Positions 22,967 through 30,949 of a DNA stretch of 52,943 nt are shown here, in pieces (position 1 is the first letter of the stretch; each line of letters opens with the position of its first letter). The translations under genes were made by a program, and so were the position numbers. The stretch comes from Acidimicrobiales bacterium (GTDB lineage Bacteria > Actinomycetota > Acidimicrobiia > Acidimicrobiales > AC-9), in the NCBI GenBank assembly GCA_036491125.1, contig DASXCO010000189.1, positions 1 to 52,943 of the forward strand, written 5' to 3'. The notes under the pieces are model-generated. The model was not told where the DNA came from. It saw only the letters and a program-made list of their open reading frames with translations, and searched no databases.

Positions 22967-24841
22967 GTGGCGAGCGGAAAGAGGCGGATCGAGTTTCTAA
23001 CGCGCCACCAGCGTGACCTGCCGCGTCGGTTGCGACAGCTTGTTGGGGGCATTAGTGGGCTAATGCTGGTGCTGGTTCTGGTCACCACGGGTGGCTTGGG
23101 GCGAGCCGCCGCTGCACCAGCGGCCGCGGTCGTGAATGATCCTCCGGCCTTGCTCCCCTTCACTGTCGCGCGGGGAGTCCTGTTCGGCGCGGCAACAAGG
23201 TACTGGATCCTTTCCCCGGGGGTTGATGACCAGTACAGCTCGACCCTCACGGCTAACTACAACGGCGTTACCCCGGAGAACGCCATGAAGTGGGCGGCCA
23301 CCGAGCCGGCGAAGGACCAGTACGACTTCAGCTCGGCCGACCCTATCGTTGCGTTCGCCGCGGCAAACCACCAGCAGGTCCGGGGCCACAATCTCGTCTG
23401 GGGCAATGACAACCCTGCCTGGTTGGAGCAAGGGACATGGACCCGTGACCAGCTCATTCAGATCATGCACGACCACATCTCGAACGTGGTCACCCACTTC
23501 GAGAACGAATTCCCGGGCACGGTGACGCAGTGGGATGTGGTGAACGAGGCCGTCACCGGTCCCGGTCAACTCGTACCGAACATCTGGGAGCGTGTCATTG
23601 GCTCGGATTACATTTCGATGGCGTTCCAGTTCGCTCACCAGGCCGATCCCAATTCCCAGCTGTATTACAACGACTACGGCGGTGAGGGGCTGGGGCCCAA
23701 GTCGGACGCGATCAACTGGGTCGCTGCTTACCTTAAGTCCACGGGGGTGCCCATCGATGGCGTAGGCCTCGAGTCGCACTTCGACCTGAACCCACCCCCA
23801 CAGGCTGACATCGCCAGCAACATGACCCGGCTCGCCTCCGAGGGGTTGAAGGTGGCGGTCACCGAGATGGACGTGCGTCTGCTGCCGCCCGCTGGCTACA
23901 CCTCCCCCACCGACGCCCAAAGCTGGGACCAGGCGCACATCTACTACGCGACGCTGGCCACATGCCTGGCCCAGCCCGCCTGTTCCACCTTCGTCACCTG
24001 GGGCTTCACCGACAAGTACTCCTGGATACCGACAAGTTATCCGGGCTACGGCTGGGCCCTTCCGTTCAGCGATACCTATGCTCACAAGTCTGCCTACACG
24101 GGGCTGGCGGCGGCGCTTCAGGGAGGTGCTGATCCGTACTGCACGACGTACGCCTCGCCCGCTACCGGGACTCATCGGGTCTGCGGTGCCCTGCTGGCCA
24201 AGTACCAGGCGCTCGGGGGCCCTTCTGGCTTCCTCGGCTATCCCACCACCGACGAGACCCCCACGCCAGACGGCGTCGGTCGCTTCAATCACTTCGCAAA
24301 CGACGGCTCCATCTACTGGAGTCCGAACACCGGCGCCTGGTCCATTCACGGCGCCATCCGGGCCAAGTGGGCCAGCATGGGCTGGGAACAGGGCGTTCTC
24401 GGCTACCCCACCACCGACGAGACCGGCACTTCAGACGGAGTAGGCCGCTTCAACCACTTCAGCACCGCCGGCTCCATCTACTGGACCCCGAACACCGGCG
24501 CCTGGTCCATCCATGGTCGGATTCGGGACAAGTACCAGGCTCTGGGCGGACCCTCGAGCGTCCTCGGCTACCCCGTCACCGACGAGAACGGCACCCCTGA
24601 CGGAGTGGGCCGGTTCAATCACTTCAGCAACTCCGGCTCCATCTACTGGACCCCGAACACCGGCGCCTGGTCCATCCATGGGCGCATTCGGGACAAGTGG
24701 GCCAGCATGGGCTGGGAGAGGAGCTGCTTGCGGTACCCCGTGAGTGACGAATTCGCCATCCCCGGTGGGCGGCAGAGCAACCTTCAGCAGGGCGTGATCA
24801 CGTATAGCTTCAGCTCAGGACAGGCGACCCCGAGCTGTTAG
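22967..24841 (+). CDS. Secreted GH10 endo-beta-1,4-xylanase-like enzyme with LGFP repeats
   Basis: 624 residues from GTG 22967 with GAGG 7 nt upstream. Basic N-terminus and hydrophobic segment (about 24-50, ending GRAAAAPAAA) form a signal peptide. The GH10 TIM barrel spans about 65-380: LFGAATRY, NGVTPENAMKW, VRGHNLVWGND, acid/base Glu194 in WDVVNEAV, the YYNDYG segment, VGLESHFD, nucleophile Glu300 in VAVTEMDVR, and TFVTWGFTDKYSW. Both catalytic glutamates are intact. From about residue 405, three full 55-residue LGFP-type repeats and a partial fourth follow. LGFP repeats are associated with actinobacterial cell-wall proteins, so the enzyme is probably held at the wall. Substrate xylan is the family default; action on the locus's own glycan is also possible. 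Confidence 0.92.
   Translation: MASGKRRIEFLTRHQRDLPRRLRQLVGGISGLMLVLVLVTTGGLGRAAAAPAAAVVNDPPALLPFTVARGVLFGAATRYWILSPGVDDQYSSTLTANYNGVTPENAMKWAATEPAKDQYDFSSADPIVAFAAANHQQVRGHNLVWGNDNPAWLEQGTWTRDQLIQIMHDHISNVVTHFENEFPGTVTQWDVVNEAVTGPGQLVPNIWERVIGSDYISMAFQFAHQADPNSQLYYNDYGGEGLGPKSDAINWVAAYLKSTGVPIDGVGLESHFDLNPPPQADIASNMTRLASEGLKVAVTEMDVRLLPPAGYTSPTDAQSWDQAHIYYATLATCLAQPACSTFVTWGFTDKYSWIPTSYPGYGWALPFSDTYAHKSAYTGLAAALQGGADPYCTTYASPATGTHRVCGALLAKYQALGGPSGFLGYPTTDETPTPDGVGRFNHFANDGSIYWSPNTGAWSIHGAIRAKWASMGWEQGVLGYPTTDETGTSDGVGRFNHFSTAGSIYWTPNTGAWSIHGRIRDKYQALGGPSSVLGYPVTDENGTPDGVGRFNHFSNSGSIYWTPNTGAWSIHGRIRDKWASMGWERSCLRYPVSDEFAIPGGRQSNLQQGVITYSFSSGQATPSC
24197..24838 (+). repeat. Tandem 165-bp LGFP-encoding repeats
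   Basis: Units at 24197-24361, 24362-24526 and 24527-24691, plus a degenerate fourth to 24838, each encode ~55 residues with [FV]LGYP, TDE, DGVGRFNHF, GSIYW and NTGAWSIHG. Units alternate between AKYQALGGP- and AKWASMGWE-type openings, so the duplication step may have been a two-unit block. DNA identity between units is high over the FNHF to WSIHG part. Confidence 0.85.
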
Positions 24842-24953
24842 CGGCGCCTGACCCAAATGAGGTCGACAATCTCGCTAGTGAGCCTCTCTGATAGGACACC
24901 TCAACGCTGTCCGAGTTGGCCACCTCGGCGACGGGAAACATCGTGGTTTGGGT

Positions 24954-25589
24954 TCATATGTCTACCTCCGGAGGCCGTTTCTCGGGAGGCCCGAAATACT
25001 CGATCACTCGGGCTGGTGCTCCTACGGCGAGACAGTAGGCCGGGATCGGCTTGCTGACGACAGAGTTGGCGCCGATGACGGAGCCCTCTCCGATATCGGC
25101 GAAGACCGTGCACTTCGAGGCGATCACCACCCCGTTCGCGATGCGGATAGGGCGTAGGTCATAGCCCTGGTCGAGCACGTGACGGGCGTGGTCTCGGTAT
25201 CGGTGAAATCCATCGACGATCAGGCACGACTGGGTGATGGCGCAACGCTCGCCAATGTCGATGGAGCTGGTGCACTGGATCAGGGCGTTGGATGTGAAGG
25301 TGCTGCCAGCGCCGATGCTGACCCGACCATTTCCCGATATCTCGCACTTGAACCCGACGCGGAAGTCCACTCCGGGACCAACGAGGAACGAGCCCGCGTC
25401 GGGGATGTCGAGGGTGAATCCCGGCCCCAGCCGCACCGGGCCCTGGAACTCGACGGTGCAGTGCTGATGCGTGGCGAGGATCAATGCCTTTCGCGCCTGG
25501 GATGCCAGCCCTGCACCCACGCGGTAGCGCACGTGCCAAGGCACTCGGCGCCATCCTCCGACAGATCTGGCAATGCCCATCCTGGTCAC
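24954..25589 (-). CDS. Left-handed beta-helix (hexapeptide) acyltransferase
   Basis: 211 residues from GTG 25589; ATG 25580 is an alternative. A longer frame to 25742 runs inside the upstream gene and is rejected. Hexapeptide-repeat pattern from about residue 50: VRLGPGFTLDIPDAG, VDFRVGFKCEISGNGRVSIG, IDIGERCAITQSCLIVDG, IRIANGVVIASKCTVFADI and GSVIGANSVVSKPIPAYCLA. It ends with VGAPARVIEYF, the usual LbH terminus. A GFHRYRD loop carries the probable catalytic His. It would O- or N-acetylate a sugar using acetyl-CoA. It is the last gene of a minus-strand run with two methyltransferases (27250 to 24954). Confidence 0.87.
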   Translation of the reverse strand: MTRMGIARSVGGWRRVPWHVRYRVGAGLASQARKALILATHQHCTVEFQGPVRLGPGFTLDIPDAGSFLVGPGVDFRVGFKCEISGNGRVSIGAGSTFTSNALIQCTSSIDIGERCAITQSCLIVDGFHRYRDHARHVLDQGYDLRPIRIANGVVIASKCTVFADIGEGSVIGANSVVSKPIPAYCLAVGAPARVIEYFGPPEKRPPEVDI

Positions 25590-25599
25590 ATCAGCCCGC

Positions 25600-26403
25600 C
25601 TATCGCGCCCGCAGGACTGCGTGGGGGTCCCCCTTCCAGGTGGAGAGGGCAGCCTGGCGGCCAGCCGGTGTGAGAAGCGCCCGAGGAGAGCGCACTTTGA
25701 CCTGATCGGGGCCCGGAGGCATCCACAGCAGGCGCGGTCCATCGGTGGTCGTGAAATTGGCGGCCTCGACGAGGCGCTTCAGGCCGGCGAGATTGGGCTT
25801 CCACCACCAAGGCCGACCACGACCATCGAGCTCGGCCAGGGGGCGACGTGGAGACAGCATCGAGAGGGCGATGTCGACGGCATCGACCACCATCAAGTCT
25901 CCCCGACAGACGCTCCGGACTTTCTCCAGGGCGCGTACCGGATCACGCAGGTGTAGCAAGAGGCTGCCGAGATACACGAAATCGAATGTGCCCACGCGCG
26001 CCGGGTCCAGGTCGTAGACGCTCAGCTCCAGGCGCCGCACCTTGGACTGAAGGGTGCGATGCGCGATCTCGAATCCCGAGCCGGGCCTTCGTTGAGAGAT
26101 CTCCTCGACGACTGTAGGAGGGCTGTTGATCGGCCAATCCCATTGGGCGGGGTCCGGGACGTCGATGGCGATTACCTCGCTCGCCCCTCGCCGCTCCATC
26201 TCGAAGGCCCAGAAGCCATCGAATGTCGCGATGTCGAGACAACGGCGACCGGCCAGAGTCTCAGGGAAGGAGAGCATCGGCGGAACCCGACGCGTATCGA
26301 ACCAGCCGTGGGTCGTGACACCCGGAGCGAGCTCCAGGGTGTGGTACCAGGAGGTGGAGCTGACGGCCTGGCGAAGCGCCTCGTCCGGCTGCGCGATTAC
26401 CAC
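25600..26403 (-). CDS. SAM-dependent methyltransferase, CmoB-like group
   Basis: 267 residues from GTG 26403, chosen because GGGAGG lies 9 nt upstream. An open frame up to 26625 overlaps the upstream gene heavily. The sequence SWYHTLELAPGVTTHGWFDTR, then RRCLDIATFDGFWAFEMERRGA, with EVIAIDV after it, is characteristic of a CmoB/DUF1698-like methyltransferase: motif I lacks the canonical GxGxG and has DGFWAFE in its place. YLGSLLLHLRDPVRALEKV serves as motif II/III. In polysaccharide loci such enzymes are thought to methylate sugars. It precedes the acyltransferase by 10 nt and follows another methyltransferase by 16 nt, a tight operon. Confidence 0.84.
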   Translation of the reverse strand: MVIAQPDEALRQAVSSTSWYHTLELAPGVTTHGWFDTRRVPPMLSFPETLAGRRCLDIATFDGFWAFEMERRGASEVIAIDVPDPAQWDWPINSPPTVVEEISQRRPGSGFEIAHRTLQSKVRRLELSVYDLDPARVGTFDFVYLGSLLLHLRDPVRALEKVRSVCRGDLMVVDAVDIALSMLSPRRPLAELDGRGRPWWWKPNLAGLKRLVEAANFTTTDGPRLLWMPPGPDQVKVRSPRALLTPAGRQAALSTWKGDPHAVLRAR

Positions 26404-26419
26404 TGGATACGTCCTCCCA

Positions 26420-27250
26420 TCACGGTTTGACTCCCTCACCCCAGATGTTTGCCACACCCAGACGGTTGACAAGGGGTATGTGGGCCAGGCGGCGGTAGAG
26501 CTGCTTGGCCCTCTCCTCCGGGACGAAGTCCGTGTAGACCCATTCCCCGAGCCGGCCTCGACACTGTGAGAAGCCAGCTCTGCGCAGGGAGCGGCGCATC
26601 GTCGCGACTGTCTGCTCGTTGACATGCATCAACAGCTCGTACTCCACCCTCGGCTGAACAGGCCACGTGCGGCGCCTTCGGGGATGGAGCCCTCGCTGGA
26701 GGCGGTAGGTGACGTCGTAGATCGTTCGACTCGGGAAGGTGTGCGCGAGGATCCTTCCCCCGGGGCGCAAGACGCGGAAGGCCTCACTCAGCGTCTGGTC
26801 GAGCTCGCGGGGGGCAAGATGCTCGACTACGTCGAGCATCGTCACCAGGTCGGCAGTCCCATCGTCGAGCGGTATTCGTCGCGCGTCTGCCAACAGGACC
26901 TCGGCTCGGTCGCCGACTCCATGGACCCGGATCGTCTCCGACGTGAGGCGGACCGCCGCCGGCGAGTACTCGACGCCCACGGCTCGACCAGCACCCGACT
27001 CGACTGCGACCGCCAGGAGCTCGCCGCGGCCGGTGCCGATGTCGACCAGCACCTCTCCGGGTTGAAGGTGGGCTCGCTGCAGGGAGCCCACGTAGACACC
27101 CGCGACGGCCGCTCCGCCGGAGCCGCGCCATTCATCACTGCCGGCACACGTCGTGAGGTAGTAGTCGTCGTCGTAGAGCTCTGGGGAGACCAACGGCGGC
27201 GGAGGCAGGTTCTCCTCGTTGTCTCGTTCGGTTCGGCTCACGCCACTCAT
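26420..27250 (-). CDS. Class I SAM-dependent methyltransferase
   Basis: 276 residues from ATG 27250. Motif I VLVDIGTGRGELLAVAVESG near residue 68, post-I AVGVEYSPAAV, motif II DLVTMLDVVEHLAPRELDQ, and LRPGGRILAHTFPSRTIYD as motif III, all intact. N-terminal PELYDDDYYLTTCAGSDEW is a signature of methyltransferases in O-antigen and glycopeptidolipid clusters. First gene of the minus-strand methyltransferase-methyltransferase-acyltransferase run. Substrate unknown. Confidence 0.86.
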   Translation of the reverse strand: MSGVSRTERDNEENLPPPPLVSPELYDDDYYLTTCAGSDEWRGSGGAAVAGVYVGSLQRAHLQPGEVLVDIGTGRGELLAVAVESGAGRAVGVEYSPAAVRLTSETIRVHGVGDRAEVLLADARRIPLDDGTADLVTMLDVVEHLAPRELDQTLSEAFRVLRPGGRILAHTFPSRTIYDVTYRLQRGLHPRRRRTWPVQPRVEYELLMHVNEQTVATMRRSLRRAGFSQCRGRLGEWVYTDFVPEERAKQLYRRLAHIPLVNRLGVANIWGEGVKP

Positions 27251-27381
27251 TCTCTGAAGATTGGTCCCGCGCGGCAGCGGGCGGTCACCTGCACGGAAGG
27301 TTCGTCGCGAGAGGCACAGTCTCCTGTGCTGTCCGGCCGGACGGCCCGCGGTGGACGGGCGCGAGGGTCCTGGTCAGTTGA

Positions 27382-28806
27382 TCACGGGGTAGCGGGCGCG
27401 AGCCTCGGCCACAGCTGATCGGCGAAGCCTGGCCATCCGATGGCTGGATCGATGCCAGATCGGCGCAGGCCGGAGGCCGCCCGCCGGGCGGCACGGACGC
27501 AGCCCATGTTCGTCAACGCGGTGGGGACGAGCACCGCGGCCTCGTCCCCACAGGCCGTCTCGGCGGCGAAGAACCCCGAGAACCGGGCATAACGGGCGGC
27601 TGACCGTAGTACCTTCCCCACTCTGGCGGTGGGTCGGTTGCGCTGAAGCACGGCCAGGTCGTTGAGGTTGACCAGGTGGTAGGGCGGGTTCGGCGATGGT
27701 CCGGCATCACGAGCCAGCCAGCCTCCGGGAAGGCGCAAGTGGGCCGACCTCGCCCTCGACCGGCCGGCGGAGGCCTGCGCCATCCAATGGAGCTGGTTCC
27801 CGACCTCGGCCAGCGAGCCTGGCCCGCTTGCCCGAAGGCGATCGGACGCGGCCAGAGCAGCGGCGAGCATTGTGCCCCGAGCCCGCTCGCCGGTGAGCGA
27901 GAGGCAACGATCCAGCGCCAACAGGCCCTCATCGATCGGGCGCCCACCGGCAAGCCGAGCGATGAGCGAGTGCACGTGGGTGTTGAGAACCAGCTCGTTC
28001 GCGCCTGCATCGCGCTCGACCGAGTCATGGAGGTACCAGGTGCCCCCCTCCCAGGGGATGGCGAATCCCTCGAGAGCGTCCAGCGCCCTCTCGGCCAATG
28101 CGGCCGGGTGGCCGCCTCCGTTCCGCTCGGCTTCGGCCTGGAGCAACAAGATGGCATCGACGAGGAAGCGCACGTGTGTCTCACCCTGCCCCATCAGGTC
28201 GTGCACGGGCATTCCGCCGGGTGCCCGCTCGATCCGGTCGGCGACCACTGCCGCCACATGGGCAGCGACTCCGTCCCAGAAGGCACCTCCTCTGAGACGC
28301 GCCAGGCGGTAGATGGACAGCGCCGTCTGCTCCGAGGGACAACGCTGTCCGAGGAACTCGTGGGTGTCGAGAACTGCGCCTCCGACGAGGAATCGGGCCA
28401 GATGTGCCGGCGGCCCCAGCGTGGCGAAGGAACCGACGACGGTGAGAGGCGGGTGGTGCCCGTGCTCGAAGGCCTGCGCTGCCGACCGACCGAGGTCAAC
28501 CGTGTCGAGCTCGGCCGAAGCGCTGACGACCAACCTGACGCCACCGTCCATCGGTTCGAGGGTCCAGGCCACGGGATCCGATCGCTCCAGAGCACCGTTG
28601 GCCGTCCAGCTCCTCTGGGCGGGGGGTTGGATGATCCAGCGGCACGACCCTGATCCGTCGGCCAGGAGGCGATCCCCGATGAGGTGCCACCCGTGCCACT
28701 CCAGCTCTCTGGTGACGGCGAGGCTGCGAGCCTCCCAGTGTGTCGCGGGAAGCCCAGTCGCCATCGAGCCGGCCCCCTCGGGGTCGGCAATAGACGGACC
28801 GCTCAC
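27382..28806 (-). CDS. Uncharacterised protein, possible alpha/alpha-toroid enzyme
   Basis: 474 residues, GTG start 28806 (ATG 28764 is an alternative). I do not recognise the family. The first ~150 residues are Trp-rich and beta-like (ELEWHGWHLIGDRLL, CRWIIQPPAQRSW, PVAWTLEPMDGGVRLVV). From about residue 160 the chain is mostly helical with recurring Ala/Leu helices and conserved-looking motifs: GQGETHVRFLVDAILLLQAE, WYLHDS, ELVLNTHVHSLIARLAGG and PPYHLVNLNDLAVLQ. This beta-then-helical plan with N-T-H-xHSL and HLVNLNxLxVL segments recalls sugar epimerases of the glucuronyl C5-epimerase type and other (alpha/alpha)6 barrels. The resemblance is by eye and weak. No signal peptide, so probably cytoplasmic. 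Confidence 0.7.
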   Translation of the reverse strand: MSGPSIADPEGAGSMATGLPATHWEARSLAVTRELEWHGWHLIGDRLLADGSGSCRWIIQPPAQRSWTANGALERSDPVAWTLEPMDGGVRLVVSASAELDTVDLGRSAAQAFEHGHHPPLTVVGSFATLGPPAHLARFLVGGAVLDTHEFLGQRCPSEQTALSIYRLARLRGGAFWDGVAAHVAAVVADRIERAPGGMPVHDLMGQGETHVRFLVDAILLLQAEAERNGGGHPAALAERALDALEGFAIPWEGGTWYLHDSVERDAGANELVLNTHVHSLIARLAGGRPIDEGLLALDRCLSLTGERARGTMLAAALAASDRLRASGPGSLAEVGNQLHWMAQASAGRSRARSAHLRLPGGWLARDAGPSPNPPYHLVNLNDLAVLQRNRPTARVGKVLRSAARYARFSGFFAAETACGDEAAVLVPTALTNMGCVRAARRAASGLRRSGIDPAIGWPGFADQLWPRLAPATP

Positions 28807-28827
28807 GGCTGGTCAGATGCAGGAAAC

Positions 28828-28849
28828 GGCCTATTCATACCTGTAGGCC
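28828..28849. promoter_or_regulatory. Inverted repeat in a divergent intergenic region
   Basis: GGCCTA (28828-28833) and TAGGCC (28844-28849) form a perfect 6-bp inverted repeat with a 10-nt spacer. It lies 22 nt from the GTG of the 474-residue gene and 61 nt from the GT4 start at 28910. The arms are about two helical turns apart in all, suiting a dimeric regulator. Inference only. Confidence 0.35.
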
Positions 28850-28909
28850 TCTGGCGGCCTGTGCCTGCTCTCCGGAGGAATCTGGGGCTGATGGGCGAAG
28901 AGAATAGCG

Positions 28910-30046
28910 ATGCCCGCAGTGCGCCGCCCTACTGTGCTCCACTGCATGAGAGACTGGGGGCTGCCCTCGGAGCGCTTCGTTCCCGAGCTCGTTGGCTCGT
29001 CCAGGGCGACTCGTGCCATCGTGGTCTGTGGCCGGCGGGCCGGGGTGACGGGCGGCCGATTGCGCACCTACGAGGTCGGTGCGCTCGCCAGCCGGGTCGC
29101 CGAGCAGCGACAGAGGCGGCTGCGGAGGGGATCCATCGCCGTCATAGCCGTGGCTGAGCGGGCCCGGATCCTGCACGCCCACCTCGGATACTGGGCGGCT
29201 GAGGCGGCCGTCGTGGCTCGGAGGCTCAACCGTCCGCTCGTCGTCTCACTTCACGGCCATGACCTCCTCGTGGAGGGCCCAGCGATGGAGGAGCCTCATG
29301 CGCTCCTCGAGGCCGACGTGGTGATCGTCCCGTCGGCGTACCTGGCGAACGCGGCGGTCAATTTCGGGATCCGCGAGGATCGCCTTCGGATCATCCCGTC
29401 CGGGGTCGACCTCTCTCGGCTCCGGTTCGCCGAGCGCCGTCCTTCCGCTGGCCCAGTCGTCGTCACGTTCGCCGGTCGCTTCGTGGAGAAGAAGGGGGTG
29501 CTCGACGCCGCTCGCGCACTGGCTCTCGTCCAGGAACAGAGGCCCGACGTGGAGGCCCGGTTCGTGGGATACGGCCCGTTGGAGGGCCAGCTGCGGCGAC
29601 TCCTTGCCGATCTCGGCCTTCGTGCCCAGATCTGGGACGGGGCATCCCCTGATGCTGTTGTGACGGCCTTTGCGGACACCCACCTCGTTTTGACGCCGAG
29701 CCGTACTGCGCCGGACGGCGACGCTGAGAGCCTGGGGCTTGTGAACCTCGAGGCGCTCGCAAGTGGGATCCCGGTGGTGACCACACAGCACGGAGGGATA
29801 CCGGAAGCCGTCTGCTCCCAGGCGGCCGCGCTCGTGCCGGAGAGGGACGTCATTGCCTTGGCGGCAGCGATAAGCGACCTGCTCGCCACCCCCGACCGCT
29901 GGCCGGCGATGGGACGGGCGGGGCGGGCCCACGTGTCCCAGAACTTCGATCCCGCCGCTCGGGCAGCCGAGGTCGAGGATCTCTACCTCGCACTCCTCCA
30001 GAGCTTCAAACGCGCCGACCGCCCCCGCCTTCGCTTGACGGGCTGA
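28910..30046 (+). CDS. Glycosyltransferase family 4 (colanic-acid WcaL-like)
   Basis: 378 residues from ATG 28910. N-terminal half: ILHAHLGYWAAEAAVVARRL and LVVSLHGHDLL, as in WcaL/AmsK-type GT4 enzymes. C-terminal half: VTFAGRFVEKKGVLDAARAL, ARFVGYGPLEGQLRRLL, and PDGDAESLGLVNLEALASGI with VVTTQHGGIPEAV. The donor motif is a GLVNLEAL variant. Cytoplasmic, retaining. First gene of a plus-strand run with the oxygenase, the GT2-methyltransferase fusion, a GH5 gene and the GT-A-like gene. Confidence 0.89.
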   Translation: MPAVRRPTVLHCMRDWGLPSERFVPELVGSSRATRAIVVCGRRAGVTGGRLRTYEVGALASRVAEQRQRRLRRGSIAVIAVAERARILHAHLGYWAAEAAVVARRLNRPLVVSLHGHDLLVEGPAMEEPHALLEADVVIVPSAYLANAAVNFGIREDRLRIIPSGVDLSRLRFAERRPSAGPVVVTFAGRFVEKKGVLDAARALALVQEQRPDVEARFVGYGPLEGQLRRLLADLGLRAQIWDGASPDAVVTAFADTHLVLTPSRTAPDGDAESLGLVNLEALASGIPVVTTQHGGIPEAVCSQAAALVPERDVIALAAAISDLLATPDRWPAMGRAGRAHVSQNFDPAARAAEVEDLYLALLQSFKRADRPRLRLTG

Positions 30047-30110
30047 CAGCCGTGCAGGGAGCTGACCCCGAGAGGGCGAACCACTAGCTGCCCCTGGAGC
30101 TGAGTTCAAC

Positions 30111-30938
30111 TTGATCGAGACCATGTTCAGCCTTGACGTCGAGCGGCTCGCAGCGATAGCTGCCGAACACCGCAACCAATACCGCTCAGCCGCTCCGTAT
30201 CCTCACGTCGTCATCGACGACTTCCTCCCGGAACGAGTGCTCGACGAGGTCGTGGCTGAGTTCCCGACACCGGACCGCGCCCACTGGTGGCGGTTCGACA
30301 GCGAGACGGAGCGCAAGCTCGCCTCTACGGATCACTCGATCATGGGCTCGTCTACTCGCAGCCTGCTCGCCCAGCTCAACGGGGCGGCGTTCATCGACCT
30401 CCTCCAGGACCTCACCGGGATCCCCGGGCTCGTTCCCGACCCACATCTCTTCGGTGGTGGCCTCCACCAGATCGAGCGTGGCGGCTACCTCGAGGTGCAC
30501 GCCGACTTCAACCTCCACCCGGTTACCCACCTGGAGCGGCGGCTCAACGTGCTCGTCTACCTCAACCGCGACTGGCAAGAGAGCTGGGCGGGGGCACTCG
30601 AGCTGTGGGGGGCCGACATGGCCCGGTGCGAGGCTCGGATCCAGCCCGTGTTCAACCGGTGCGTGATCTTCAGCACCACGGCCACCTCGTTTCACGGCCA
30701 CCCGTCTCCATTGGCCTGTCCCGAAGGCGTGACCCGCAGGTCCCTTGCCCTCTACTACTACGCCCTGCCGGCCACGACCGCAGCCGAGCCGGCTCGCAAT
30801 ACGCTGTTCCCCAGGGAACAGAGGCCTCGCGCCAGGGGTGACTCGCTCCGTAGGTGGGGAAAGGAGCTCGCACCTCCGCTCGTCGTCCGCTCGATCCGGC
30901 AGCTCCGCGGCGCAAGGCGCGGGGCACACGCCTCGTAG
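30111..30938 (+). CDS. 2OG-Fe(II) oxygenase (prolyl 4-hydroxylase-like)
   Basis: 275 residues from TTG 30111; ATG 30123 is a plausible alternative. It begins with YPHVVIDDFLPERVLDEVVAEFP, the standard opening of this family. Facial triad: His130 and Asp132 in LEVHADFN, and the distal His in SFHGHP (195 or 197). The 2-oxoglutarate-binding Arg is in GVTRRSLALYYYAL (209-210). These oxygenases hydroxylate a C-H bond using 2OG, O2 and Fe(II). In surface-glycan clusters they occur with glycosyltransferases and may act on a sugar, lipid or peptide acceptor. The C-terminal ~50 residues are Arg-rich. It is followed after 11 nt by the GT2-methyltransferase fusion. Confidence 0.88.
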   Translation: MIETMFSLDVERLAAIAAEHRNQYRSAAPYPHVVIDDFLPERVLDEVVAEFPTPDRAHWWRFDSETERKLASTDHSIMGSSTRSLLAQLNGAAFIDLLQDLTGIPGLVPDPHLFGGGLHQIERGGYLEVHADFNLHPVTHLERRLNVLVYLNRDWQESWAGALELWGADMARCEARIQPVFNRCVIFSTTATSFHGHPSPLACPEGVTRRSLALYYYALPATTAAEPARNTLFPREQRPRARGDSLRRWGKELAPPLVVRSIRQLRGARRGAHAS

Positions 30939-30949
30939 TTGGTCTTTGG

